This document shows positions 32,639-42,205 of a stretch of 64,000 nt of DNA, in pieces. Numbering within the stretch: position 1 is the first letter of the stretch; each line of letters opens with the position of its first letter. The notes beneath the pieces are model-generated. The model was given only the letters and a program-made list of their open reading frames with translations, searched no databases and was not told the origin of the DNA. Source of the DNA: DYFC01 sp041658585 (GTDB taxonomy: Bacteria; Nitrospirota; Thermodesulfovibrionia; Thermodesulfovibrionales; SM23-35); assembly GCA_041658585.1 (NCBI GenBank), contig JBAZZX010000002.1, positions 1-64,000 of the forward strand, given 5' to 3'. A program made the translations under genes and the position numbers.

Positions 32639-34012
32639 ATGCTTAAAACCCTTGAAAACCAACCATCGAATCTCACTATAGGAAACCTCTGGTCGAACAT
32701 CTGGCATATTTCCTGGCCTATGTTTCTCATCATGGTATTCAATTTTTTTGTCGGCTTTGCCGATGTTTATGTGGCAGGGCTTATTAATCCCGAGGTGCAG
32801 GCAGCGGTCGGTTTTATAAGCCAGATCTACTTCTTTATCATCATAATTGCAAATGCAGTCAGCATTGGGACTATAGCTCTGGTTTCACGGGCAACCGGCT
32901 CGGGGAACAGGCGTGAAGCTGTAAATGTGTCAAAACAGTCTCTGATCTTCAGCATCGTAATTGCCCTCGGATTAACGGCAACCGGACTCGTATTTAATCA
33001 TGAAATACTCTCCCTGTCCGGGTTTCCGCCAACAATCAGAGATATTTCAGAAAAATTTTTCAAGGTCTTTGCCCTGGCTCTGGGACCCAACTATATCCTG
33101 ATCGTTTCTAATGCAATATTCCGTGCAAGCGGCGAGGTGAAAAAACCGTTGTTCACCATGTTTCTTGTCGCCATCATAAATATTATAGGAGACTTTCTTC
33201 TTGTCTTCGGTATGCTCTCGTTTCCAAAAATGGGCTACATCGGCATTGCCGTCTCTACAGCCTCGTCGGTAACGGTCGGGATGATGATTAATCTCCTGTT
33301 TTTTTCAACAGCGAAGTGGAAAGACTTTTATCTGAGCAGATGGGGTATCGCGGCGTCCACTATAAAAAAGATTGTCCGCATCGGTTGGCCTTCAGCCCTG
33401 CTCCAGATAGCCTGGAATGCCGGGAGCATCGTCCTTTATAACATTCTTGGCAGATTGGGAGACGCAAGTATTACGGCCCTTGCCTCTCTTACCAACGGAT
33501 TGAGGATAGAGGCGATAGTTTATCTTCCAGCCTTTGCCCTTAATATGTCGGCGTCCGTATTGATAGGGCAAAACCTTGGCGCAAAAAACTTTGAGCGCGC
33601 GGAAAATTTAGGATGGAAGATAGCCATGACGGGAGTAATGCTTATGAGTTCTATGGCTTGCATACTTTTTATCTATGCCGGAACAGTCGCCTCAGTCCTC
33701 ACACAAGACCATGCCGTTCTTGAGGAAACAACAAGGTATCTCAGGATCAATATGTTGTCGGAGCCTTTTATGGCCTTGAGCGTTATTCTGGCAGGCGCGC
33801 TTCAGGGAGCGGGCGACACAAGGGGCGCTATGTGGATCATAATCACGGCTATGTGGTTCATCAGGCTTCCCCTTGCGTACTTCCTTGCTGTTATAATGGA
33901 TTATGGAGCATCCGGTGTCTGGGTTGCGATGATAACCTCGATGACCGCACAGGGTCTGCTCATGACATGGAGATTCCATAAGGGACACTGGAAATATCTG
34001 AAGCTGAAGTAA
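32639..34012 (+). CDS. MATE-family efflux transporter
   Basis: The 457-residue protein has about twelve hydrophobic segments in two related halves (PMFLIMVFNFFVGFADVYVA near residue 30; GWPSALLQIAWNAGSIVLYN near 248). It fits the MATE/NorM fold, which exports organic cations using Na+ or H+. The substrate cannot be told from sequence. It starts about 75 bases after the SPOR gene, and a family-3 MITE follows 18 bases after its stop. Confidence 0.9.
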   Translation: MLKTLENQPSNLTIGNLWSNIWHISWPMFLIMVFNFFVGFADVYVAGLINPEVQAAVGFISQIYFFIIIIANAVSIGTIALVSRATGSGNRREAVNVSKQSLIFSIVIALGLTATGLVFNHEILSLSGFPPTIRDISEKFFKVFALALGPNYILIVSNAIFRASGEVKKPLFTMFLVAIINIIGDFLLVFGMLSFPKMGYIGIAVSTASSVTVGMMINLLFFSTAKWKDFYLSRWGIAASTIKKIVRIGWPSALLQIAWNAGSIVLYNILGRLGDASITALASLTNGLRIEAIVYLPAFALNMSASVLIGQNLGAKNFERAENLGWKIAMTGVMLMSSMACILFIYAGTVASVLTQDHAVLEETTRYLRINMLSEPFMALSVILAGALQGAGDTRGAMWIIITAMWFIRLPLAYFLAVIMDYGASGVWVAMITSMTAQGLLMTWRFHKGHWKYLKLK

Positions 34013-34029
34013 CTCTTCAGTTGCATAAA

Positions 34030-34196
34030 ATGAAAGGCAGGCATGACAAAAAACCTTTTGAATGCGACAAAAATTGAGCCATATTCACCTGAAGGCACTT
34101 TTAACCTAAAGTGCATTTTAGATAAATGCAAGCTGCCATGTGTAAATAGTACATTATGGAGTCGCCAAAAGCTCTTTCATCATGCCTGCCTTTCAT
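34030..34196. mobile_element. MITE-like element, family 3, copy B (opposite orientation)
   Basis: ATGAAAGGCAGGCATGACAA and TCATGCCTGCCTTTCAT bound 167 bp; the reverse complement matches copy A throughout. It fills most of the gap between the MATE and CysRS-like genes. Confidence 0.8.
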
Positions 34197-34246
34197 TTTG
34201 AGAATATCTTATGCAACGTTTATAGTAATAGACGAGGAGAAATTAT

Positions 34247-35479
34247 ATGTTAAAGTTTTACAACACGCTGGGCAGGAAGACGGAGGTCTTTCATCCTGTA
34301 AACAAAAAAGTCGTAACGATCTTCACCTGCGGTCCATCGGTTTACCAAAGGGCCCATATAGGGAATTTCAGGACCTTTCTTTTTGAAGATATACTCGAAC
34401 GGTACCTCGAATATTCAGGGTTTTCCGTCAGGAGGGGGATGAACTTTACGGATATTGAGGATAAGGCGATTAAGGAAGCTGAACAGAGAAAGCTGACGCT
34501 GTCTCATCTTACGGGGAAAAACATCAAACATTTTCTCCACGAAATGAAACTGCTACGCATGAAGATTCCTGATTACCTGCCCAAGGCGTCGGAAAGCGTC
34601 CATGAGTCGGTGAAGATCATAGAAAAGCTGCTCGAAGAGGGGATTGCATACCGGCACAAGGGAAATATCTATTTTGATCCGTTAAAATTTCAGGGGTTCG
34701 GAAAACTCTACGGCCTCGACATGTCGCGCTGGCCTGCCCGTAAAAAGCGTTTCCACAAGGATACGTATCCGGGCGTTCAATGGAATCTTGGAGACTTCAT
34801 CTTATGGCATGGGTATAAGCCGGGCGAGCGCTATTACTGGGATACGGGTATCGGAAGAGGAAGGCCGTCCTGGAATGTCCAGGACCCCGGAATGGTCGTC
34901 AGATATTTCGATGAGACCCTGTCTATTTATTGCGGCGGGATAGACAACCTTTACAGGCATCACGACTATAACCTGGCGATTCTTGAATCCTTCAGACCTT
35001 ATCCTATGGCAAGATACTGGCTGCACTGCAATCATCTTTATGTGGACGGCCGGAAGATGTCGAAAAGCAAAGGGAATATACTGCATATCGATGACCTCAA
35101 AAAACGGGGGTATAACCGGTCTGAAATACGGTTCTTCCTGATCTACGGGAACTACCGCAAAAGGATGAATTATTCGGATGAAAACATGCGGGCATCCGCG
35201 AATAAACTGAGGGGTTTACAGAAGACGGTTAAACAGATAGAGAAAGCTTTAAAGAAAAAACCGTCCTCTTCGCTTTCGGGAAAAAGCGGACATTCGGATA
35301 ACCAACTGAAAAGAATTTTTATCAAACATATGGATAACGACTTAAATGTAAAAGACGCCTTTGACGGCTTTTGTGAAATAATATCCGGGATAAAGGTTGA
35401 CGGACTAAACCCTGCAGAGGCGTCGGAAATTATTAAAAGCCTGAAGGATATAGATGAGGTTCTTAAGGTTATTTTCTGA
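34247..35479 (+). CDS. Divergent cysteinyl-tRNA synthetase-like protein, zinc site altered
   Basis: The 410-residue class I synthetase-type protein is close to CysRS in architecture. It has Cys28 in TCGPSVY, HIGN (residues 37-40), GMNFTDIEDKAI and KMSKSKGN near residue 270. The zinc site that selects cysteine is changed: GWHIECS of CysRS is SWNVQDP here (Cys to Asp), and HHENE is HHDYN (last Glu to Asn). It is also shorter than CysRS (about 460), lacking part of the anticodon-binding end. ATP activation chemistry should remain, but cysteine specificity probably does not. It could be a paralogue that ligates another substrate. A true cysS is expected elsewhere. Confidence 0.75.
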   Translation: MLKFYNTLGRKTEVFHPVNKKVVTIFTCGPSVYQRAHIGNFRTFLFEDILERYLEYSGFSVRRGMNFTDIEDKAIKEAEQRKLTLSHLTGKNIKHFLHEMKLLRMKIPDYLPKASESVHESVKIIEKLLEEGIAYRHKGNIYFDPLKFQGFGKLYGLDMSRWPARKKRFHKDTYPGVQWNLGDFILWHGYKPGERYYWDTGIGRGRPSWNVQDPGMVVRYFDETLSIYCGGIDNLYRHHDYNLAILESFRPYPMARYWLHCNHLYVDGRKMSKSKGNILHIDDLKKRGYNRSEIRFFLIYGNYRKRMNYSDENMRASANKLRGLQKTVKQIEKALKKKPSSSLSGKSGHSDNQLKRIFIKHMDNDLNVKDAFDGFCEIISGIKVDGLNPAEASEIIKSLKDIDEVLKVIF

Positions 35480-35577
35480 TATACCGGCAAACAAAGGTTT
35501 ATGTCGGGATACACAATATTTAAATATACATGTTACCTTGCAGATCCGTTGCGGGGTATTTCATTCAGGAGGGACCA

Positions 35578-37203
35578 ATGGCACAGGCATTTCAGGACGC
35601 GGCGTCCTGCTGGAAAGCTATCCTTTCAAATGTCGTTGAAAACAGGCAGTTGCTGCAGGTTATCGAAAAATTTGCGCGGGATAACCCGAGGCCGGCGCCG
35701 ATCATCTTCGGCACATCCGGCTGGCGGGGAGAGATAGGAACCGATTTCACATTCAACAACATCAGGATTGTAACTGCAGCGATTATTGAAATGTTCAGGA
35801 GTAAAGACCCTGCCGTCCTTAAAGCGCTGGGCGTCCCGGGATTTGATGAAATAAAAAATCGCGGGGTCATAGTCGGTCATGACAACCGTTTTCTTGGACG
35901 GGATTTTGCCATGGAGGTCATAGGACTTCTTCAGAAAGCGGGTATCAAGACATGGTACGCAGGCGAAGCGCCCACACCTCAATTCTCGACAGGCATAGAA
36001 ATGCTGAAGGCTGCGTGCTCCATCAACCTCACTCCCTCCCATAATCCGGCAAATTATGCCGGGTTTAAATTCAACCCATCCGACGGCGGCCCGGCAGGCA
36101 GCGAGATAACCATGAAGATTGAAGAAATCGCAAACGCCATGATGAAAAAATCGGCAGTCATACAGCCGTTTAAACCCGGGCACGTCGAGCCGATAGACCT
36201 TAATGAGCTTTATATCCGTTTCATAAACGAAAGAAAGACAATTGCTTTGGAAAATATCCGTTCCTTTATCGACAGGGAAGACTGCCTGATCTGCATCGAT
36301 AATGTGCACGGTTCGACAAGGGGCTGCATCGAAAAGATCCTCGGCAAAAGCGCCAAGATCGTCTATCTCAGAACGGAGGATGATTATCTTTTCGGAGGCG
36401 TGGCTCCGGAGCCTTCTGAAAAAAATATGCAGCGGGTGGAAAAGGTTTTGGCTGAAAGCAGGTCCCGATTTAAACTGGGAGTCATTATGGACCCCGACGG
36501 AGACCGGATAAGATATTCCGACGGTTCCATGCAGATACCGATGAACTACTTCGGCGCAATGGCATTCCATTTCCTTCATGTCCATAAAGGTTTTTCAGGA
36601 GTTGTTGCAAAGTCGGTCGGCACAAGCAATCTTGTCAATGCCGTTGCTGAAAAACTCGGCGTAACGGTCAGGGAAACAAAGGTCGGATTCAAAAACTTCA
36701 GGCCCTTTATGGTTCAGGAAGCATCCGAGAAAGCCGTCGTCGCGTTCGAGGAATCAGACGGCATCTCCGGATTTAATCATACCCTTGAGAAAGACGCGCT
36801 CTTCGGACTTCTCCTCGCCGTCGAAATGATGTCCGTCACGGGAAAGAATCCGGGCGCGTATCTGAAGGACATCATGGATGAATTCGGCTACTATTATCCG
36901 GACCGTTCCGGCATATCGGTAGACCCTTCGCTTGTCGGCGAGACCCTCGTCAAAAGGCTTTCGACAATTCAACAGAGCTATGGGAAAGGTACCGGGATTG
37001 TTATCGGCAATAAAAAAAGAACGGTCCGGGACGTCATAACGGTTGACGGTACTAAACTCGTTTTCGACGACGGTTCATGGCTGATGATAAGGCCTTCGGG
37101 AACCGAACCCAAGGTCAGGTTCTATATCGAAGCGCGGACCGAAGAAGACAAAAAGGCCGTCTTTGAGGTCGCGGAAAAACTTACCAGAGAAGCAATAAGT
37201 TAA
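35578..37203 (+). CDS. Phosphoglucomutase/phosphomannomutase family protein
   Basis: Starting at ATG 35578, behind AGGAGGG (35567-35573), the protein is 541 residues. It has the four alpha-D-phosphohexomutase signatures: active-site loop LTPSHNPANYAGFK (phosphoserine), metal loop DPDGDRIRYS, sugar-binding EESDGISGFNHT and phosphate-binding RPSGTEPKVRF. It interconverts hexose 1- and 6-phosphates. An upstream in-frame start at 35530 would add 16 residues. Substrate (glucose versus mannose or glucosamine) cannot be decided. It lies 98 bases after the CysRS-like gene. Confidence 0.9.
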   Translation: MAQAFQDAASCWKAILSNVVENRQLLQVIEKFARDNPRPAPIIFGTSGWRGEIGTDFTFNNIRIVTAAIIEMFRSKDPAVLKALGVPGFDEIKNRGVIVGHDNRFLGRDFAMEVIGLLQKAGIKTWYAGEAPTPQFSTGIEMLKAACSINLTPSHNPANYAGFKFNPSDGGPAGSEITMKIEEIANAMMKKSAVIQPFKPGHVEPIDLNELYIRFINERKTIALENIRSFIDREDCLICIDNVHGSTRGCIEKILGKSAKIVYLRTEDDYLFGGVAPEPSEKNMQRVEKVLAESRSRFKLGVIMDPDGDRIRYSDGSMQIPMNYFGAMAFHFLHVHKGFSGVVAKSVGTSNLVNAVAEKLGVTVRETKVGFKNFRPFMVQEASEKAVVAFEESDGISGFNHTLEKDALFGLLLAVEMMSVTGKNPGAYLKDIMDEFGYYYPDRSGISVDPSLVGETLVKRLSTIQQSYGKGTGIVIGNKKRTVRDVITVDGTKLVFDDGSWLMIRPSGTEPKVRFYIEARTEEDKKAVFEVAEKLTREAIS

Positions 37204-37249
37204 ATGACGGCCTTTATTAAAACCCGGAATGTAAATGAACTATATGATT

Positions 37250-37377
37250 GAACTGAGGATAGAGTATTTTCGCTCATTCTCGGTCGTTCCTCCCTGCGAG
37301 GCTTTTGCCTCTTTATTTTTATATACCTTATTTGACTATCGGCAAAAAAAACCGCTCAAATACTCTATCCTCAGTTC
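37250..37377. mobile_element. MITE-like element, family 4, copy A
   Basis: GAACTGAGGATAGAGTATTT and AAATACTCTATCCTCAGTTC are 20-bp terminal repeats of a 128-bp element. The interior contains CGGTCGTTCCTCCCTGCGAG and GGCTTTTGCC. Copy B is at 47316-47443 and nearly identical inside. Confidence 0.82.
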
Positions 37378-37420
37378 CTGTTGCCATTTTTACTAATAAT
37401 TCGGAGAAACTACGTCGGAC

Positions 37421-37455
37421 TAAAATAAATTTATTTTAGACATTTGCAGTTTTTG
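37421..37455. repeat. Deletion derivative of the family-2 element
   Basis: TAAAATAAATTTATTTTAGA and CATTTGCAGTTTTT match the right end of the element at 30877-31031; the interior is missing. Confidence 0.5.
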
Positions 37456-37463
37456 AATTAATA

Positions 37464-37799
37464 TCACCCGGAAAACGCCAAAGAGATTGAAAAGAACGGC
37501 TCCTCTATTGTTTCACTGCGGCAGACAGGACATCTGCCAGGTTTTCTAAGTCTGTCCCTTTTTCTGAAAAGAAATCCGCATTTCCTGCAGACGGCAGGCT
37601 TAATAATAAATCCGCGTTCGCCCTTGCCGATGCTTTTCCGGATATGCTCGAGATGTTCATATACTTCTTTTTCAGAGATGCCAACCTCTGCGGATATTGC
37701 CTTTGCTGAAAGTTCATTGGCCTTAAGCAGGGACAATATCTCCCGGCGGATGGTTTCGCGCCGTTCAACAGGGACACTTGGTTCCTTCTTTTTTTTCAT
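37464..37799 (-). CDS. Predicted transcriptional regulator, HTH plus zinc ribbon
   Basis: The 111-residue protein has a winged-helix-like N-terminal part (RREILSLLKANELSAKAISA, then EVGISEKEVYEHLEHI) and a C-terminal zinc ribbon (CRKCGFLFRKRDRLRKPGRC then CR). This combination corresponds to the COG3357-type predicted regulators found in archaea and deep-branching bacteria. DNA binding is likely, targets unknown. It starts 7 bases after the HD-domain gene stop, as the last gene of the obgE transcript. Confidence 0.8.
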   Translation of the reverse strand: MKKKKEPSVPVERRETIRREILSLLKANELSAKAISAEVGISEKEVYEHLEHIRKSIGKGERGFIIKPAVCRKCGFLFRKRDRLRKPGRCPVCRSETIEEPFFSISLAFSG

Positions 37800-37806
37800 A
37801 TCGGTA

Positions 37807-38919
37807 CTACTCAGTGAAAGCCTTATGTATTATTCTCACAAAGTTGTCCGCCAAACGGGGGTTAAACATGCCTTCAGACTTGTTTTTTATGATATAGACG
37901 ACTTCCTTAAACTCTGAAGCCTCCCGATAGGGTCTCCGGCTCCTCAAGGCATCGAAGAAATCTGCAATTGCTATAATCTGCGCGCAGAGATGCTGCTTCT
38001 TGCCGTTCAACCGTAGTGCAGGGTATCCTTTTCCATCATATCTCATGTGATGTTCAAAAGCCGCTATAGCTGCAAGCCGCGTAATACCATCAAGCCTTGC
38101 GAGATATACGGCCCCATACAGAGGATGAAGCTCGATCTGTTGCCACTCTGTCGGGTCAAGAGATCCTTTTTTTTCAAGCACTTCCTGAGCGATGAATAAC
38201 TTGCCGATATCATGCAGAAGCCCTGCGATACCGATTTCACGGAGCAGATCATTCCCGATACCCAGTGACTCCGCCTGGAATATGGAGAGGACCGCAACAT
38301 TTGTTGCATGGGTAAAGGTATATTCACTGTATGTTTTTATGGGACTTATAACTTTTAAGATATTAACTCCCTTCTTGCAGCTTATGATGAAATTGGACAC
38401 AATCTCCTCAAGGCCGGCGATATTCATCGTTTTAGAAGAAGATATCTCGGAGAAAACTTCCCGAACTTTTTGAACTTGTTCCAAAGAAAAGGCCGGAAGA
38501 TTTTCAAGGTTGATATGAATATCCGTCTTTGATCCTCCTGTTTTTACGTCGACGACGCCTATCCTGATATGCGGTGACGACTTGAGATCCGCTTTTGCAT
38601 CAGACAGAGCAAGAATCATTTGTTTCATTTCTTCAAAGTTAATATCCTTTAAAAAATCCACGCGGGAAATGCCTTTCCGTTTCAGGTTCTTGATAAAACT
38701 CTTACCCTGTACCCCGATCTTTCTAAAAGGTTTTTTATTCACGATAATATCTTCGTCCACAACCATGATTTCAAGAACCTCTGATTCCTCATGAATGCCC
38801 CGTAACAAATCGAGAGCCCTCCGGGTGAAATCGTCAACCGAAGAATGGCCTTTATCATAGAGCATACAAATAGATACGGCCGACATAAGCGTTGAAAGAT
38901 ATGTCTTAACGTCTTTCAT
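37807..38919 (-). CDS. HD-GYP-type phosphohydrolase domain protein
   Basis: The 370-residue protein has a C-terminal HD domain with HATNVAVLS, GLLHDIGKL (HD pair), ELHPLYGA, FEHHMRYDGKGYP (the GYP signature) and IIAIADFFDALRSRRPYR. HD-GYP enzymes hydrolyse cyclic di-GMP. The N-terminal 170 residues resemble no domain I know. The first codon follows directly on the HEAT protein stop, so the two are co-translated. Local PilZ proteins (42936, 61184) fit c-di-GMP signalling. Confidence 0.85.
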   Translation of the reverse strand: MKDVKTYLSTLMSAVSICMLYDKGHSSVDDFTRRALDLLRGIHEESEVLEIMVVDEDIIVNKKPFRKIGVQGKSFIKNLKRKGISRVDFLKDINFEEMKQMILALSDAKADLKSSPHIRIGVVDVKTGGSKTDIHINLENLPAFSLEQVQKVREVFSEISSSKTMNIAGLEEIVSNFIISCKKGVNILKVISPIKTYSEYTFTHATNVAVLSIFQAESLGIGNDLLREIGIAGLLHDIGKLFIAQEVLEKKGSLDPTEWQQIELHPLYGAVYLARLDGITRLAAIAAFEHHMRYDGKGYPALRLNGKKQHLCAQIIAIADFFDALRSRRPYREASEFKEVVYIIKNKSEGMFNPRLADNFVRIIHKAFTE

Positions 38920-41076
38920 TTAAACGCTCTTCCCCTTTATCCTGCTTAACCGTAAAGATTCCCCCCTGATAATATCATTCCTTGACTTCAACCCGGTTTC
39001 AATAAATTCCTTGATATCCTCGGGAGGATAGTTCTTCAACGATCTATATATCTCTTCCTTCAGTCTGTCCAGAGCATTTTTAAAAAGGATGCTCTTGCCG
39101 GAGACGACGTCTTTCAGGGTTTTGAGAGAACCGGGGTCTCCTATCTCACCAAGCACTTTTACAATAGGTATCTTGTTGTAGAGATCGGCGCCGCTTACCA
39201 CTCGCTTTTTGAGCAGCTGAAGCAGATCAGGGACAATGTCTTTGACCTTGAAAGAACCTGCAAAATTAATGGCCCGCTCGACATTCTCCGGTATTTCGGA
39301 ACGGAGAAAATACCTGATTGCTTCCGTCCCATAACTATCACCGGCATTCAGCAGATACTTCATCGCCTCAAAGCTTACCTTACGGTTTTCGTGACGGGAA
39401 TATGGCCTTATATGAGGGAGGGCCTCCTCACTGTTGATTTCGCTCATAAGATAGAGCATGTTCCTCTTCACAAACCATCTGCCGTCACCAAGCCTTTTTA
39501 TCGCTTCAGGAATAACTTTATCGCCGAGTTGCGTGAGCAAACCTAAAAAAAATTTCCTTACTGTCGACGATTCCTCCTGAACAAGGGCGTCAAGCATAGG
39601 GTTGATGATTTCTTCTCCATATTGCTCTGAAAGCAACCGTGCTTCCTCCCGTGCTTGTCTGCCCACAATCCTGAAAGATTCAATAAGCTTTGAAATAAAG
39701 TCTCCTGAATGGAAATATTGAAGTGTCTGTTCGGTCATATCGGGAAAACGGCTCTTTTCAGAGTTCAATGCTAATACCTTAAGGGTTTTCCGGACTCCGT
39801 CGTATTGACCCGTCCATATCAGGCGGTCGACCTGTTCCTGCAATATGTTCATAAAAGAACCGTAATCATCACCGGAAATAGTATCCGACAGGAGCAGTTC
39901 CAGAACTATATCATGGAAATCGTTTTCTATATAATCATCGCTGTATTCTTTTTCGAATTCCTTGTACTTAAATGTTGCAAGGCCTGACGCGTTATATTCC
40001 TGCAGTCTCCTTAGCTCTTCCCGATATGACTCCGTCACCAAGCTCGCGGAATTCGTATTAAAAAGGTTGACGATATCCTGAGAAAGGACAATATCATCTG
40101 CAAGGAGATTGCCTTTATAGGACACAAAAGAAAAACCGTCGTGTGGTAACGTTGATAATTTATCAAGGAGGTTTTTCAGCGCTTCAGGCATCGCCGCATG
40201 ATGCTCATTCATAGCATGTAAAAGTCCAACAATTTCTTCTTTAGACGGACTGCCGGGTTCCTTACAGGCGGTTTCAATATCTTTCACAAAAACCCTGGCA
40301 GCCGAAGAGAGGAATTGCTTTTTTAATTCGGGGCTGAGGTCATTTATGAAATCAAGCAGCCTGTTAATCTCCCCGCTCAAAAATCCTTTCTCCTGGGACC
40401 TTTTAAAATATGAGGCGATAACTTTATCATACGTCTCATCCTTAATACGGCTATCGGCAATGTTGTTGAAAAAGTTCGCCATGATATCCGGCGGTACTTC
40501 CTTAAACTCGAAAGGGGCATCGCTTGTCCGTATATCGCCTTTAAGAAGTCCGTAAATATAACGCTCCCAGAGGGGAGCGTTTAGCGATCCAGTTTCAGTC
40601 CCGTCCTCCTCGAAAGAAAAGGCTCCATAGTCAATAAACCCTGCTTTGATATGGTCTAACGGATGTTCATGAAATAGTTGCTGCATCCGTTCAGGAGAGG
40701 CATCCGTTATCTTCTCTGATATGATCCGATGGAACTTGTAAAGCTCCTCTTTGGTTATGCCCTTCATAAATGTTATGAAGGCGATATTTATTCTGTTAAG
40801 GTAAAGGGCAAATTCTCTGTAGCTCGTATTTTTTCTGTCGAGATAGGAATCATCGATAATCAGGGCATCCTTCGCCACTGCGAGGGTAATCTCCGGCCTT
40901 AATTGGAATATTTTCTGCAACAGCTCGAAGGAACGGTTCAACGAATTTTCTACCGAAGGATGGTCTTCAGGATAAATGGATACGTTCCGGCGTGAAATGT
41001 TCAACTCAATGACGGCGTCACTCAGCAATCGCACATCTACTTTTATGTTTACGTTTTCATTTTCTTTCTGTCCCAA
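38920..41076 (-). CDS. Large HEAT-repeat-like protein
   Basis: The 718-residue soluble protein has an N-terminal region whose start (VDVRLLSDAVIELNISRRNV, SIYPEDHPSVENSL) resembles that of the next gene's N-terminal half (the HD-GYP protein). It ends with HEAT-like alpha-helical repeats (about residues 500-700, e.g. GDKVIPEAIKRLGDGRWFVK and IPIVKVLGEIGDPGSLKTLK). The start is TTG, overlapping the 3' end of obgE by 28 bases just behind GGAGGAG, so the exact start is uncertain. Tight linkage to the HD-GYP gene suggests they act together, the repeats serving as a scaffold. Confidence 0.75.
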   Translation of the reverse strand: MGQKENENVNIKVDVRLLSDAVIELNISRRNVSIYPEDHPSVENSLNRSFELLQKIFQLRPEITLAVAKDALIIDDSYLDRKNTSYREFALYLNRINIAFITFMKGITKEELYKFHRIISEKITDASPERMQQLFHEHPLDHIKAGFIDYGAFSFEEDGTETGSLNAPLWERYIYGLLKGDIRTSDAPFEFKEVPPDIMANFFNNIADSRIKDETYDKVIASYFKRSQEKGFLSGEINRLLDFINDLSPELKKQFLSSAARVFVKDIETACKEPGSPSKEEIVGLLHAMNEHHAAMPEALKNLLDKLSTLPHDGFSFVSYKGNLLADDIVLSQDIVNLFNTNSASLVTESYREELRRLQEYNASGLATFKYKEFEKEYSDDYIENDFHDIVLELLLSDTISGDDYGSFMNILQEQVDRLIWTGQYDGVRKTLKVLALNSEKSRFPDMTEQTLQYFHSGDFISKLIESFRIVGRQAREEARLLSEQYGEEIINPMLDALVQEESSTVRKFFLGLLTQLGDKVIPEAIKRLGDGRWFVKRNMLYLMSEINSEEALPHIRPYSRHENRKVSFEAMKYLLNAGDSYGTEAIRYFLRSEIPENVERAINFAGSFKVKDIVPDLLQLLKKRVVSGADLYNKIPIVKVLGEIGDPGSLKTLKDVVSGKSILFKNALDRLKEEIYRSLKNYPPEDIKEFIETGLKSRNDIIRGESLRLSRIKGKSV

Positions 41077-42074
41077 ATCTCCTCCATCTTCACGGATATG
41101 TAGGAAAGTAGTAGTCTAATCCCGGTTCCGGTTGCGGCTGAGACCGTAAAAAAATCTCTCTTGTTATTCTTGCAATAACTTTCCAGCCTGTCAAGCCGTT
41201 CTCCGTTGCCGGCGATGTCCGACTTTGTTCCGACGACCGTCTGAGGTTTACTGATGAGTTCCGGGCTGTACAGTTCGAGTTCCCTGTTGATCTTTTCATA
41301 ATTCTCAACAGGGTCGCCCTCGCCCATTTCCGAAATATCGACAAGATGCAGCAGCCTTGTTGTCCGTTCTACATGCCTCAGAAACTGAAAGCCGAGGCCC
41401 GCGCCTTTATGGGCGCCTTCTATCAGTCCTGGAATATCGGCTATTACAAAGCTCTTAAAATCCTCGCGCTTCACAACCCCTAATACCGGCCTGAGCGTAG
41501 TAAACGGATACTCTGCAATTTTGGGTTTTGCGGATGTAAGCGTTGATATAAGCGTGGATTTCCCGGCATTTGGAAGGCCTATAAGCCCGATATCGGCAAG
41601 AAGTTTCAGTTCGAGAACCAGCCATCTTTCTTTGCCTTCTTCCCCTGGCTGGGCATAACGCGGCGCCTGCCTGACCGAAGTTGCAAAATGAGAATTGCCC
41701 AAACCACCCCTTCCCGCCTTTACTATAATAACCTCCATGTCATTCTTGTCAAGGTCCGATAGTATCTCCTGAGTTTCGGCGTCCTTTATAAGCGTGCCGA
41801 CAGGCACCGGGATAACAAGGTCTTCTCCGTTCCTGCCATGCATATTCTTGCCCATACCGTGCTGACCTCTTTGTGCCCTGTTCTCCCGGTGATAGCGGAG
41901 ATCAATGAGGGTGTTCAATTCATCGGTAGCTTTGAAAATGACATGGCCTCCCCTGCCGCCGTCGCCGCCGTTAGGGCCGCCTCTCGGCACATACTTCTCC
42001 CTGCGAAAACTGACACACCCCCTGCCGCCGTCACCGGCTTTTACAAATATCTTTACGTAATCGACAAAATTCAT
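41049..42074 (-). CDS. obgE: GTPase ObgE/CgtA
   Basis: The 341-residue ribosome-associated GTPase has the Obg N-terminal glycine-rich fold (MNFVDYVKIFVKAGDGGRGC, GGPNGGDGGRGGHV) and the G domain (GLPNAGKSTLISTLTSAKPK, DIPGLIEGAHKGAGLG, GTKSDIAG). The C-terminal OCT domain of some Obg proteins is absent. It follows rplU-rpmA in the classical order, but a terminator lies between. Confidence 0.97.
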   Translation of the reverse strand: MNFVDYVKIFVKAGDGGRGCVSFRREKYVPRGGPNGGDGGRGGHVIFKATDELNTLIDLRYHRENRAQRGQHGMGKNMHGRNGEDLVIPVPVGTLIKDAETQEILSDLDKNDMEVIIVKAGRGGLGNSHFATSVRQAPRYAQPGEEGKERWLVLELKLLADIGLIGLPNAGKSTLISTLTSAKPKIAEYPFTTLRPVLGVVKREDFKSFVIADIPGLIEGAHKGAGLGFQFLRHVERTTRLLHLVDISEMGEGDPVENYEKINRELELYSPELISKPQTVVGTKSDIAGNGERLDRLESYCKNNKRDFFTVSAATGTGIRLLLSYISVKMEEIWDRKKMKT

Positions 42075-42158
42075 TGAAACCTTTCTATTTTTGAATTACT
42101 TATATTGTATCAGATAAACGGGAAGGATATTTCCGGGAGGACCGTTAGCGACAACAAA

Positions 42159-42184
42159 AAAGGCGGGACTTAAGCCCGCCTTTT
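42159..42184 (-). terminator. Intrinsic terminator after rplU-rpmA
   Basis: On the minus strand AAAAGGCGGG pairs with CCCGCCTTTT, followed by further T. It ends the ribosomal-protein transcript, with some readthrough into obgE possible. Confidence 0.88.
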
Positions 42185-42205
42185 GCTTTTCTTTTTAAAG
42201 ATATT

